56,120 nt of DNA, taken from assembly GCF_039539445.1 (NCBI RefSeq), contig NZ_BAABDD010000030.1, forward strand, positions 1 to 56,120. The letters run 5' to 3'. The translations under genes and the position numbers were made by a program. Source of the DNA: Salinactinospora qingdaonensis (lineage in GTDB: Bacteria; Actinomycetota; Actinomycetes; Streptosporangiales; Streptosporangiaceae). The notes under the pieces were generated by a model. It ran no database searches. It had not been told where the DNA came from and saw only the letters and a program-made list of their open reading frames with translations. Below, one piece after another: positions 42,108 to 50,566 of this stretch (positions are counted from its first letter, which is position 1; each line of letters begins with the position of its first letter).

Positions 42108-43064
42108 GTGAGCATTCAGCCGACACAGAGCACCGACTTCTCACTGAGCGCCGAGGAACTGCGCGAATTCCACGAACGCGGCTACGCCGGACCGTTCACG
42201 CTCTACGAGCCCGAAGAGATCAAAGATATCTGGCGCCGGGAACGGGTCAAGCTGCTCGACCGCAGTGCCGCCGTCTACCAAGACGAGGAGGCGCATTCGG
42301 GCGTGACCAACATCGCCAACTACGACCGGCACCTCGATCAGACGTTCCTGGCCGAGCACATCTGTCGTCCCGAGATCGTCGACCGGGTGTCGAGCATCCT
42401 CGGCCCCGACGTGCTGTGCTGGCGCACCGAGTTCTTCCCCAAGTACCCCGGTGACGAGGGAACCGACTGGCACCAGGCCGACACCTTCGCCAATGCCTCG
42501 GGGGCACCGCAGATCGTGTGGCCTGAGGACACCGGCTTCGGCGGAACGATCACCGTGTGGTGCGCCTTCACCGACGCCACTGTTGACATGGGCTGCCTGC
42601 AGTTCATCCCCGGCACACACCAGACGATGTTCTATGACGAGACCAAGGGGATGCACTACGACCCCGCCACGGTGAACGCGGTGGACAAGGACGGTGTCCG
42701 ACGAGGGTTCTTCGGTTATGACTACCGGGATCTCAAGATCGACCCCGATTGGGAGCCCGACGAGTCGCAGGCGGTCTCGATGGACATGGCCGCCGGCCAG
42801 TTCATCGTGTTCTGGTCGACGCTGATGCACGCCTCCCATCCCCACCAGGGCAAGACCAACGACATGCGCATGGGGTTCGCCTCGCGCTACGTGCCGGGGT
42901 CGACCCACGTGTACCCCGACACCGAGGTCGTCGAGGAGTACGGGGGGCGAGTGAGCCTCGACCGCTACGGCGCCGTGGTCGTCAAGGGCGAAAACCGCAA
43001 CCCCGAGAACCGGATCGCCACGGAGACCACCCGCGGCGTGCCCTTCTCACGGCGCCACGGATAG
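42108..43064 (+). CDS. SyrB2-type non-haem Fe(II)/2-oxoglutarate halogenase (318 aa)
   Basis: Chlorinates an unactivated methyl group of a carrier-bound amino acid. The iron site is DWHQADTF: His122 and Ala124 replace the His-x-Asp/Glu of hydroxylases and leave room for chloride. The second His is His241 in LMHASHPHQ, and Arg260 in FASRYVP should bind 2-oxoglutarate. The spacings of 119 and 138 residues from the first His equal those of SyrB2 (116, 235, 254). Length also matches SyrB2 (310). With a threonine-loading A-T protein upstream, the predicted product is 4-chloro-L-threonyl-S-carrier. A good ribosome site (GGAGGTAACAGCAG) precedes the GTG. Confidence 0.94.
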   Translation: MSIQPTQSTDFSLSAEELREFHERGYAGPFTLYEPEEIKDIWRRERVKLLDRSAAVYQDEEAHSGVTNIANYDRHLDQTFLAEHICRPEIVDRVSSILGPDVLCWRTEFFPKYPGDEGTDWHQADTFANASGAPQIVWPEDTGFGGTITVWCAFTDATVDMGCLQFIPGTHQTMFYDETKGMHYDPATVNAVDKDGVRRGFFGYDYRDLKIDPDWEPDESQAVSMDMAAGQFIVFWSTLMHASHPHQGKTNDMRMGFASRYVPGSTHVYPDTEVVEEYGGRVSLDRYGAVVVKGENRNPENRIATETTRGVPFSRRHG

Positions 43065-43139
43065 GACAGGCGCGCCACCGGAGCCGGCGGCACGGGGCGA
43101 ACAGTTCGTGACGAGAGCGGGAAAGCGGGTTGAAAAACG

Positions 43140-44351
43140 ATGGCGGAGTCCCCACCGACAGTGGACGACGAAACGTTCGACGGCGCCGACGCAGTGGCGC
43201 GGCTCGCGGCGGACTTGGCCGCCACGGCACCGCTCGCCGGCGCGCTGGAGACGGTGCCCCGGGTGGCACCACTGGGAGGCAACCGGGTGGACGGGGAGGC
43301 CGGCGACGGGTTCGACGCCCTGGAACGGCTCCTCACGCGACTGGCGCGGGAGCTGGGACTGCCCCCGCTACGGCTGGTCCCCGAGCCACAAGGGTTGACG
43401 GCGCCCGAGCTCGCCATCAGCGGACGGCTCGCTCTCGGTGCGCTGCTAGAGCAAGAAGCAGGCGTGGTCGACACCGACGACGACCACCTCAGCCGCGCCG
43501 CCGCACGAGTGGCGCGGCCCTGCCCCCGGCTGGCCCACAGCAGGGACGGGTCTCCGATCCACTGTTACGAGGCCGGCCCGACCGACGCCCCGGCGGTTGT
43601 CCTCGTCACGGCGTGTGGCATGCCGGTGAGCCTGGTACGGCGCTGGATGGCCGAACTCGGGGACCGGTTCCGGGTCCTGACGTGGGAGAGTCGAGGGCTG
43701 TTCGCCCCCGATCCCGGCTTCGACCTGCGCGGTCACGACGTGGCGGCCCAAGCCGAGGACCTGTACGCGGTACTGGACACGTTCGGCGTCGAGGCGGCAC
43801 ACGTGATGGGACTGTGCGGTGGGGCCGCGGTGGCGTTGGCCGCGGCCCCCTCACCACGGGTGCGTTCGCTGAGCCTGTGGCACGGGGACTACGAACTGGG
43901 CGATGAGGCCCCCAAGACCGAACACCAGCAGGATGTGCAGTCACTGATGGTTATGGCGGGGGAACGGCGCGAACGGGCCGCGAACCTGCACAAGATTCTG
44001 CGACGACCCAATACGTTGGACAAGCTGCGCGCCGACATGGCCCATGAGCTGATCTACCCCTACGCCACTGCGGAACTGCTGCACCGCTATGGCCGGCTCA
44101 ACGGCGCGATCATGACCACCGACTGCCGGCCCCTGCTGGCTGGGGTGCACCAACCCACCCTGGTGGTCACCAGCGATGCCGACACGACCGCTCATCCGGC
44201 CGGATCGGCCTTGGTGGCCGAGCGGATACCGGGTGCGCGGTTAAGGACGCCGGCGCGCGGCGATCACCTGTCGGCCTTTGACGCCGCCCCCGCGGCGATC
44301 GCGCTCGCCAGAGCGTTCATGGACGAGGTGGGTTTCGAGGGAGGAATGTGA
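43140..44351 (+). CDS. SyrC/CmaE-like cysteine aminoacyltransferase (403 aa)
   Basis: An alpha/beta-hydrolase fold in which the nucleophile elbow reads GLCGG (Cys226) instead of G-x-S-x-G. The Asp in TSDADTTAHPAG and the His in GDHLSAFDA complete the triad. SyrC (nucleophile Cys224) and CmaE are transferases of this kind that shuttle halogenated aminoacyl groups between carrier proteins. The N-terminal 120 residues are helical and charged, also as in SyrC. Its end overlaps the next gene (GTGA), which contains the only other carrier domain nearby, the probable acceptor. Confidence 0.88.
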   Translation: MAESPPTVDDETFDGADAVARLAADLAATAPLAGALETVPRVAPLGGNRVDGEAGDGFDALERLLTRLARELGLPPLRLVPEPQGLTAPELAISGRLALGALLEQEAGVVDTDDDHLSRAAARVARPCPRLAHSRDGSPIHCYEAGPTDAPAVVLVTACGMPVSLVRRWMAELGDRFRVLTWESRGLFAPDPGFDLRGHDVAAQAEDLYAVLDTFGVEAAHVMGLCGGAAVALAAAPSPRVRSLSLWHGDYELGDEAPKTEHQQDVQSLMVMAGERRERAANLHKILRRPNTLDKLRADMAHELIYPYATAELLHRYGRLNGAIMTTDCRPLLAGVHQPTLVVTSDADTTAHPAGSALVAERIPGARLRTPARGDHLSAFDAAPAAIALARAFMDEVGFEGGM

Positions 44352-45736
44352 GCACAGGCATGCATGAAGACGCCGAACGGGAGATGGCGGCGCGGCTGCT
44401 GGAACATCCGGCCGTCGCTGAGGCGGTGGTTCGCGGCGGAGGGGAGCGCGTCGCCTATCTGGTTCCCGACGCGCGGCACGCGCCGCTGCTGCACCGCGCC
44501 TGCCGGCTCGAAGCCGAGGGCCGGCTGGACGGGCTCTCGTGGCACGAGCCCGAGGGGGCGCTTCTCGTGGCGCAGTTGAATCGGACCGAGACCGACTTCC
44601 TGTACCGGGAGATCTTCAGCGACAACGCCTACCTGCGCCACGGGATCACGATCCCGGCCGATGGCGTAGTCGTGGATGTGGGAGCCAACATCGGCATGTT
44701 CTCGCTGCTGGCCGCCGCGAGCGCGCCGGGAGTGCGGATTGTAGCGGTGGAGCCGGTGGCGGAGCTGGCCCGCGCGGCTGCGGTCAACGCCGAACTGCAC
44801 GGGGCCGACGTCACCGTACTCAACCACGGTCTCGGCAGTGACGCGGGCGAGGTGGACTTCACCTACTACCCCAACAACAGCGTCATGTCGGGAATGTACG
44901 CTGAAGCCGCCGCCGATCGTGATGTGCTGCGCTCCTACCTGGTCACCGGTGACGGCGCACAACCGGGACCGCAGTTCGACCGGTTGGTGGCGGATCGCAT
45001 GACGACCGAACCGCGCCGCTGCGCGGTCACCACGCTGACCGACGTGGTCGCCGAACAGAAGTTGGAGCGTATCGACCTGCTGAAGGTCGACGTGGAGAAG
45101 GCCGAGGCCGACGTCCTCGCCGGGATCGATGCCGCGACCTGGGAACGGATCGACCGGCTCGTGGTGGAGGTCCACGATCTGGAGGGGCGGCTGGAAACGG
45201 TTCTAGCACTACTCGACAGCCTGGGGTTCGAGACCGCGCACGATCGTGACAGACGGCTGGAACTGACTCCCTGCTACAACGTCTACGCGCGCCGCCCAGC
45301 GGCGCAAACCGCCACGAGGACAGCACCGCACCCCGCCCAGGAAACGCTCACGGCACTCAGCTCGGCCGTTCTCCGACGCGCCGGCGACGAGCCCGGCGAG
45401 GCGGCGGTCCCGGACCGGTGCGTGTGGGTGGCCGATCTGTCGCAGGCCGAGGGCTATGCCGCGCCGATGGCGCGACAGCAGCCGGGGGACGCACCGAGGG
45501 CGCTGACCGAAGCGTGGACCGAACTGTTCGGCGCGGGGTCGGCACGGCCCGAGGCCGACTTCTTTGACTTGGGCGGCGACTCGCTGACCGCTGTGCGGCT
45601 GCTGGCGAGGCTGGAGTCGCAACTCGGAGAAGAGGTCGTCGAACCCGATATCGTCTTTACCGCCAGCCGCTTCGGCGATCTGGCGACCGCTGTCGAGGCG
45701 GGGCTGGCGAAGCGGGGGCGCGCGGGGCCAGGGTAA
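44348..45736 (+). CDS. FkbM-type methyltransferase fused to a carrier protein (462 aa)
   Basis: Residues 15-45 (LLEHPAVAEAVV and RVAYLVPDA) look like the C-terminal subdomain of an adenylation domain. Residues 85-300 are an FkbM methyltransferase with VVDVGANIGMFSLLAA and LLKVDVEKAEADVL. Residues 385-455 are a carrier domain with DLGGDSLTAVRLL. The adenylation core is absent, so this carrier must be loaded in trans, most simply by the preceding Cys acyltransferase. The methyltransferase could O-methylate the tethered chlorothreonine; this is inference. It starts in a GTGA overlap, so expression is coupled. Confidence 0.85.
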   Translation: MSTGMHEDAEREMAARLLEHPAVAEAVVRGGGERVAYLVPDARHAPLLHRACRLEAEGRLDGLSWHEPEGALLVAQLNRTETDFLYREIFSDNAYLRHGITIPADGVVVDVGANIGMFSLLAAASAPGVRIVAVEPVAELARAAAVNAELHGADVTVLNHGLGSDAGEVDFTYYPNNSVMSGMYAEAAADRDVLRSYLVTGDGAQPGPQFDRLVADRMTTEPRRCAVTTLTDVVAEQKLERIDLLKVDVEKAEADVLAGIDAATWERIDRLVVEVHDLEGRLETVLALLDSLGFETAHDRDRRLELTPCYNVYARRPAAQTATRTAPHPAQETLTALSSAVLRRAGDEPGEAAVPDRCVWVADLSQAEGYAAPMARQQPGDAPRALTEAWTELFGAGSARPEADFFDLGGDSLTAVRLLARLESQLGEEVVEPDIVFTASRFGDLATAVEAGLAKRGRAGPG

Positions 45737-45789
45737 ACCCCGGATGCGCCGACCGAGAGCCGACCCGTAGAACAGGGGCGCCAACGTCC

Positions 45790-46995
45790 ATGGCTTCGTT
45801 GAAAAGCGTGCTGCCCGACATTCCGCTGTCGACGGTCACCGCGGGGTTCGTCACGGTCCTGGTCGGGATCACCAGTTCGGCAGCGATCGTCTTCCAGGCG
45901 GCGCAGGCGGCGGGCGCCACCCAGGGGCAACTGTCGTCGTGGCTGCTGGCGCTGGGTGTTGGCATGGGCGTGACCTCGATCGGCCTGTCGCTGCGGTACC
46001 GGGCGCCCGTCGTCACCGCCTGGTCGACTCCGGGGGCTGCGCTGCTGGCGACAAGCCTGAACGGCACCCCGATGGCCGAAGTGATCGGCGCGTTCCTGTT
46101 CTCGGCGCTGCTGATCGTGGTGTGCGGGGTGACCGGCTGGTTCGGCCGACTCATGGGGTACGTGCCGATGCCGATCGTCTCAGCGCTGTTGGCGGGGGTG
46201 CTGGTCGAGTTCGGGATGGGGGCGTTCACGTCGCTGGGCGAGCAACCCGTGCTGGTGCTGGGGATGCTGGTGGCCTATCTGGTGTGCAAACGGCTGCTGG
46301 CGCGGTACGCGATCGTCGTCGCGCTGACCTCGGGGGTGGTCATCGCGATCGGCCAAGGGCTGCTGGACTTCGCGGCGCTGCGCTTGGAGCCGGCCGCGCC
46401 GGTGTTCACCATGCCGGAGCTCTCCTGGACGGTGGCGGTCAGCGTGGGGATTCCACTGTTCGTCGTAACTATGGCTTCGCAGAACATTCCCGGTGTGGCG
46501 GTGCTTCGGGGCTCGGGGTACGACACTCCGGTGTCGCCGCTAATCACGGTGACGGGTGCGACGAATCTCGCGTTGGCACCCTTCGGATGCTTCGGGCTGA
46601 ACCTGGCCGCGATCACGGGGGCGATCTGCTCAGGCCCGGAGTCGCACGAGGACCCCGCGCGGCGCTACCTCGCCAGCGTGTGGGCCGGTGTGTTCTACCT
46701 GCTCGTGGGGGTTTTCGGTGGAACCATCGGAGCTTTGCTCACGGCCGTCCCCGAAGCGCTCGTCCTGACCATCGCCGGGTTGGGACTGTTCAGCACCATC
46801 GCCAACTCCATGGCTACGGCGCTGCGCGAGGAACGCACCCGGGAGGCGGCGATCATCACGTTCCTGATCACCGCTTCCGGGGTGACTCTCCTGGGAATCG
46901 GCTCAGCCTTCTGGGGGTTGGCCGGTGGGGTGGCCGCCTGGACGGTGATGACCGTCAACCGCCGTTCGAGACAGGAGGTCGCCCATGCCGAATGA
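45790..46995 (+). CDS. BenE-family transporter (401 aa)
   Basis: Twelve hydrophobic segments of the BenE/NAT superfamily, with PGAALLATSLNGTPMAEVIGAF, GVLVEFGMGAF, FVVTMASQNIPGVAVL and NLAAITGAICSGPESHEDP. BenE proteins move benzoate in with protons. Here the gene lies inside a biosynthetic operon and overlaps the thioesterase start by 11 nt, so it may export the product or import a precursor. Confidence 0.88.
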   Translation: MASLKSVLPDIPLSTVTAGFVTVLVGITSSAAIVFQAAQAAGATQGQLSSWLLALGVGMGVTSIGLSLRYRAPVVTAWSTPGAALLATSLNGTPMAEVIGAFLFSALLIVVCGVTGWFGRLMGYVPMPIVSALLAGVLVEFGMGAFTSLGEQPVLVLGMLVAYLVCKRLLARYAIVVALTSGVVIAIGQGLLDFAALRLEPAAPVFTMPELSWTVAVSVGIPLFVVTMASQNIPGVAVLRGSGYDTPVSPLITVTGATNLALAPFGCFGLNLAAITGAICSGPESHEDPARRYLASVWAGVFYLLVGVFGGTIGALLTAVPEALVLTIAGLGLFSTIANSMATALREERTREAAIITFLITASGVTLLGIGSAFWGLAGGVAAWTVMTVNRRSRQEVAHAE

Positions 46996-47761
46996 CGGCG
47001 GCGAGAGCACGCCCCCGAACTCGTGGCTGTGGCGCCCGCTGCCGCGCCCCGAAGCGGCGTTGCGGCTGGTGTGCTTCCCCCACGCCGCGGGCAGTCCCCT
47101 GGTGTTTCGTGGCTGGAGCGAGGCGTTGCCCGCCGAGGTCGAGCTGTGCGCGGTTCGGCTGCCGGGGCGCGACAACCGGCTCGGTGAGACGCCCTACGAC
47201 GAGTGGAGGCAGCTACTCGACGCGCTGGAGACGGTGTTGGCACCGACCCTGGCGCGGCCCTACGCGCTCTTCGGCCACAGCATGGGGGCGATGGTCGCCT
47301 ACGAACTGGCGCGACGCCTGGCCGAACGCGCTGCCAGGCCCGCCGTGCGGCTGCTGGTGGCGGGGTGCCGAGGGCCGGACGTGCCGATCCTGGTGCCGGC
47401 CATCCACGAGATGGGGGCAGCCGAGTTCAAAGCCAACCTGGGGCGAGTTGCAGGTACCCCGGCGGAGGTCGTCGAGAGCCCCCGATGGTTGAAGACGTTC
47501 GAGCCCCTGCTACGGGCCGACCTCAAGCTCGCCGAGACGTGGCCGCCCGCCGCTCCCTCCCCGGTCGGCATCGCCACCACCGGCTTCGCCGGCAGCGACG
47601 ACCCGATCGCGCCGCCATGGAGCATGCGCTCCTGGAAACGTTACGCCGATCCGTTCGTGCTGCGGGTCGTGGCCGGAGACCACTTCTTCCCGCACGCTGC
47701 ACGCACTCTCCTTGACCCGCTGAGCGACGAACTCCGCGCGGCACTGGCCGAAACCGCTTGA
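46985..47761 (+). CDS. Type II thioesterase (258 aa)
   Basis: An external NRPS/PKS thioesterase: CFPHAAGSPLVFRGW, GRDNRLGE, nucleophile GHSMGAMVAYELA (about residue 99), late Asp in FAGSDDPIAPP and His in AGDHFF. Such enzymes clear mis-primed carriers. In a pathway with no other release domain it may free the final amino acid from the second carrier. GGAGGT precedes the ATG. The start overlaps the BenE gene. Confidence 0.9.
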   Translation: MPNDGGESTPPNSWLWRPLPRPEAALRLVCFPHAAGSPLVFRGWSEALPAEVELCAVRLPGRDNRLGETPYDEWRQLLDALETVLAPTLARPYALFGHSMGAMVAYELARRLAERAARPAVRLLVAGCRGPDVPILVPAIHEMGAAEFKANLGRVAGTPAEVVESPRWLKTFEPLLRADLKLAETWPPAAPSPVGIATTGFAGSDDPIAPPWSMRSWKRYADPFVLRVVAGDHFFPHAARTLLDPLSDELRAALAETA

Positions 47762-47781
47762 CGAGCAGCAAAGGCAAGATC

Positions 47782-48951
47782 GTGGACACAATCTACTTCT
47801 CAGCCGAGCACACCGATTTCCGCGGCGAAGTCGAGCGGTTCCTGCAGCGTGAGGTCGTGCCGTTCGCCCACGAATGGGAGGAGCAGCGTCGGGTGCCGCG
47901 CAGCGCATGGAAGTCCCTGGCCGGGCAAGGACTGCTCGGCCTGTTCCACTCCCCTGAGGTGGGAGGCGGCGGTCGGGACCTGTTCACCACGGTGGTTTTC
48001 CTGGAAGAGTTGGGCCGAACCGGCTATGGCGGGGTGCGTGCGGCCGTCTCGGTCCACGCCTACATGGCGACCTACTACTTGGCCCGGGCCGGCTCGGCCT
48101 TCCTACGCGAGACCTACCTCGCCCCAGCCGTGGCCGGTGACAGCATCGCTGCGCTCGCGATCACCGAGCCCTCGGCCGGCGCTGACATGGCCGGAATCGC
48201 CACAACCGCACACCGGGAAGGGGACCATTTCGTCCTCAACGGCCGCAAAAGCATGGTGAGCAACGGGTCCAGCGCCGACTTCCACGTCGTCGTGGCGCGC
48301 ACTTCCCTCGACAGCCTCGGAGCGGCGGGGTTGTCGCTGTTCGTCGTCGATGCTGCGACCCCCGGGATCACTGTGAGTAGGCAGGAAACCCTGGGATGGC
48401 GCAGCGCCGACCCGACCATGGTCGACTTCGAGGCGGTTCGCGTGCCCGAACGGCAACTCCTCGGCCGGCCGGGGAGCGGGTTCTACCACCTGATGCGGGG
48501 CTTGCAGATGGAACGGATCGTGGCCGCTGTCCTCGCCCTGGGCGGGATGGACGCCTGCATGCACGACCTCCGGGAGCACCTGCGGCGACGTGAGGCGTTC
48601 GGTGCGAAACTGGGAAGCTTCCAAGCCATCCGCCACCGTGTGGCCGATCTCGCCACCGAGCTGACCGCGGCACGCCAGCTCGTCTACCACGCGGCGTGGC
48701 GTTACCAAAACGATGAGATGGCGGCCGTGGACGTGTGCTCGATGGCCAAACTACAGGCGACCGAACTCGCCGTGCGCGTGGCCGACACGAGCGTGCAACT
48801 GCATGGTTCTCACGGCTATCTCGACGACACCGCCGTCTCCCGCGCCTACCGCGATGCCCGCGCAGCCACCGTCGCCGCCGGACCGAGCGAGGTGATGCGC
48901 GACATCATCGCGCGCATGGCGATCGACGAGGCAGCGTCGCGAGGCCACTGA
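47782..48951 (+). CDS. Acyl-CoA dehydrogenase-like flavoprotein (389 aa)
   Basis: Full-length ACAD fold with LAITEPSAGADMAGI (flavin/substrate loop), REAFGAKLGSFQAIRHRVADLA and LHGSHGYLDD. The base position used by most short-chain ACADs, after GYxx, is Asp. A Glu sits in LQMERIVAA (Glu244), where isovaleryl-CoA dehydrogenase has its catalytic Glu254, so it belongs to that type. In this cluster it could desaturate or oxidise a carrier-bound aminoacyl group. GTG at 47782 with AAAGG upstream is preferred to the TTG at 47758, which overlaps the thioesterase. Confidence 0.88.
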   Translation: MDTIYFSAEHTDFRGEVERFLQREVVPFAHEWEEQRRVPRSAWKSLAGQGLLGLFHSPEVGGGGRDLFTTVVFLEELGRTGYGGVRAAVSVHAYMATYYLARAGSAFLRETYLAPAVAGDSIAALAITEPSAGADMAGIATTAHREGDHFVLNGRKSMVSNGSSADFHVVVARTSLDSLGAAGLSLFVVDAATPGITVSRQETLGWRSADPTMVDFEAVRVPERQLLGRPGSGFYHLMRGLQMERIVAAVLALGGMDACMHDLREHLRRREAFGAKLGSFQAIRHRVADLATELTAARQLVYHAAWRYQNDEMAAVDVCSMAKLQATELAVRVADTSVQLHGSHGYLDDTAVSRAYRDARAATVAAGPSEVMRDIIARMAIDEAASRGH

Positions 48952-48998
48952 GGCGAGCGCGGCCAGGGCTGTCACCTTGACCGCGAAAATCACCGGGA

Positions 48999-49012
48999 AG
49001 GGCCGTTTTCCC
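48999..49012. promoter_or_regulatory. Weak DevR-box-like site upstream of devR
   Basis: AGGGCCGTTTTCCC resembles the reverse of the degenerate DosR box GGGAC-n-GGCCCT. It lies 130 nt upstream of the regulator gene. The match is partial. Confidence 0.35.
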
Positions 49013-49143
49013 AGCACATGTGGGTAGGGAATCTTCGCGGGTAGGGGAACGCTACCGCAGCTTTGGGCGGGCGGGAGCGTTACGCCCCTCCAGCCCTGGA
49101 GCTCCTGGCGGGGAGAGTACCCACAGAAAGGGGGTGAGGGCCG

Positions 49144-49824
49144 ATGCCGCAGACAAACGACGCCGGCGACACCATCCGGGTGTTCTTGGTCGATGACCAC
49201 GATGTCGTGCGGCGAGGCATCGCGGCGCTCCTGGCCGAAGAGGCCGACATCGAGGTCGCGGGCGAGGCCGCGACGGCGAGCGGGGCCATCGCGCGTGTCC
49301 CGGCGGCCCGGCCGGACGTCGCTGTGCTCGACGTGCGGCTCCCCGACGGCAGCGGGGTCGAGGTCTGCCGCGAAATCCGATCGGCCCTGCCGGAACTGAC
49401 GTGCCTGATGCTGACCTCCTACTCCGACGACGAGGCCCTCTATGAGGCGGTCATGGCCGGCGCGTCGGGCTACATCCTCAAGCAGATCCACGGCTCTGAC
49501 CTGGTGGGGGCGATCCGCACCGTGGCTGCGGGCGGCTCGCTACTGGACCCGGGCAGCACGGCGCGGATCATGCGCCGGATGCGGGAGACCGCGGCGCACG
49601 AGGACCCGCTGGCGGAACTGTCCGCTCAGGAACGACGCATCTTCGAGCTGATCGGCGAAGGGCTGACGAACCGCCAGATCGGGGAACGCATCTTCCTGGC
49701 CGAGAAGACCGTGAAGAACTACGTCTCCAGCGTGCTGTCGAAACTCCAGATGCAGCGCCGCACCCAGGCCGCCGCCTACGCGGCACAACTCAAGGCGGAG
49801 TCGTCGCATCAGTCCTCCAATTGA
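49144..49824 (+). CDS. devR: DevR/DosR-like response regulator (226 aa)
   Basis: Receiver domain (10-125) with acidic pair DDH, phospho-acceptor Asp63 in VLDVRLPDGSG, MLTSYSDDEA and SGYILKQI. LuxR-type HTH (155-215) with LSAQERRIFELIGEGLTNRQIGERIFLAEKTVKNYVS. The length, the linker and the KLQMQRRTQAAAYAAQL end track mycobacterial DevR closely, so it is likely the hypoxia/NO dormancy regulator. No DevS/DosT kinase gene is adjacent. GGGGGTGAGGG precedes the ATG. The genes at 49895-55676 are plausible targets. Confidence 0.9.
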   Translation: MPQTNDAGDTIRVFLVDDHDVVRRGIAALLAEEADIEVAGEAATASGAIARVPAARPDVAVLDVRLPDGSGVEVCREIRSALPELTCLMLTSYSDDEALYEAVMAGASGYILKQIHGSDLVGAIRTVAAGGSLLDPGSTARIMRRMRETAAHEDPLAELSAQERRIFELIGEGLTNRQIGERIFLAEKTVKNYVSSVLSKLQMQRRTQAAAYAAQLKAESSHQSSN

Positions 49825-49854
49825 GCGCGGCCCGGCCAGGGTGCGGGCGGCGTC

Positions 49855-49884
49855 CGCTGCGGGCGCTCCCCCAGCCCCGCAGCG
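49855..49884. terminator. Terminator-like hairpin between convergent genes
   Basis: CGCTGCGGG (49855-49863) and CCCGCAGCG (49876-49884) pair around a 12-nt loop, between devR and the convergent CBS-BON gene. Confidence 0.55.
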
Positions 49885-49894
49885 CCAAGCCCAC

Positions 49895-50566
49895 TCATTC
49901 GGGCAGCAGCATGCTGGCGAACGGCGAGAGGTCGTCGGCGGCGTACTCGATGCGGTCGTCGACGTGGACGGCCCCTTCGATGTGGCGGATCGCGCGACGC
50001 AACGCGAGCGAACTGGAACGCAACCGCACCCGCCCTGTGAGGGTGACGACGCCCCTGTCCACGCTCGCCTGAACCTCCGGGAGGTCGAACTCGATGAGCA
50101 GCCGTCGGGAGATCGCATCCTGAATCCAGGCGTCGGGCCGCGTGTAGACCCCGACCAGATCGCTGCGGCTGAGGATGCCGAGCAGTGCCCCCGAGGTGTT
50201 GACCACGGGGAGCCGGTTCACCCGGTAGCGGTGCATGAGGGTGGCGGCCTGCTCGACGGTTTCCTCGGGCGCCGCGGTCACCACGGGGGCGGTCATGAGC
50301 CGCCACGCAGTGGTGGCGGTGGCCTTAGAACGGTCGTGGCGGGTCCAGCCGTGCGTCATGTGCCAGCTCTCCCCGGTCAGCGGATCAGCGAGCCTAAGCA
50401 GTAGGTCCGACTGCGAGACCAGTCCCACCACACGGTCGTGATCGTCGACCACAGGCAGGGCACTGACCTTGAACCGGTGCAACAGGAGCGCGATCTCACG
50501 GATTCCCGCCTCTGCCGAGATACTCACGACGTCGCGCGTCATCAGGTCGCGCACGCGGATAGTCAT
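49895..50566 (-). CDS. CBS-pair and BON-domain protein (223 aa)
   Basis: Two CBS motifs (about 5-60 and 85-140: VVGLVSQSDLLLR and LLGILSRSDLVGVY), then a BON domain (about 155-220) with VDRGVVTLTGRVRLRSS. BON domains bind lipid or other hydrophobic ligands. The ATG at 50566 has AGGGAGGA upstream. It overlaps the stop of the STAS gene (ATGA), so the two form an operon. It is paralogous to the genes at 52111 and 52868. Confidence 0.92.
   Translation of the reverse strand: MTIRVRDLMTRDVVSISAEAGIREIALLLHRFKVSALPVVDDHDRVVGLVSQSDLLLRLADPLTGESWHMTHGWTRHDRSKATATTAWRLMTAPVVTAAPEETVEQAATLMHRYRVNRLPVVNTSGALLGILSRSDLVGVYTRPDAWIQDAISRRLLIEFDLPEVQASVDRGVVTLTGRVRLRSSSLALRRAIRHIEGAVHVDDRIEYAADDLSPFASMLLPE

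Noticed and set aside
42108..43064. Phytanoyl-CoA dioxygenase-like hydroxylase annotation for the halogenase
   Set aside because: The fold is shared, but the iron-binding carboxylate is replaced by Ala124, and the gene context is that of SyrB1/SyrC.
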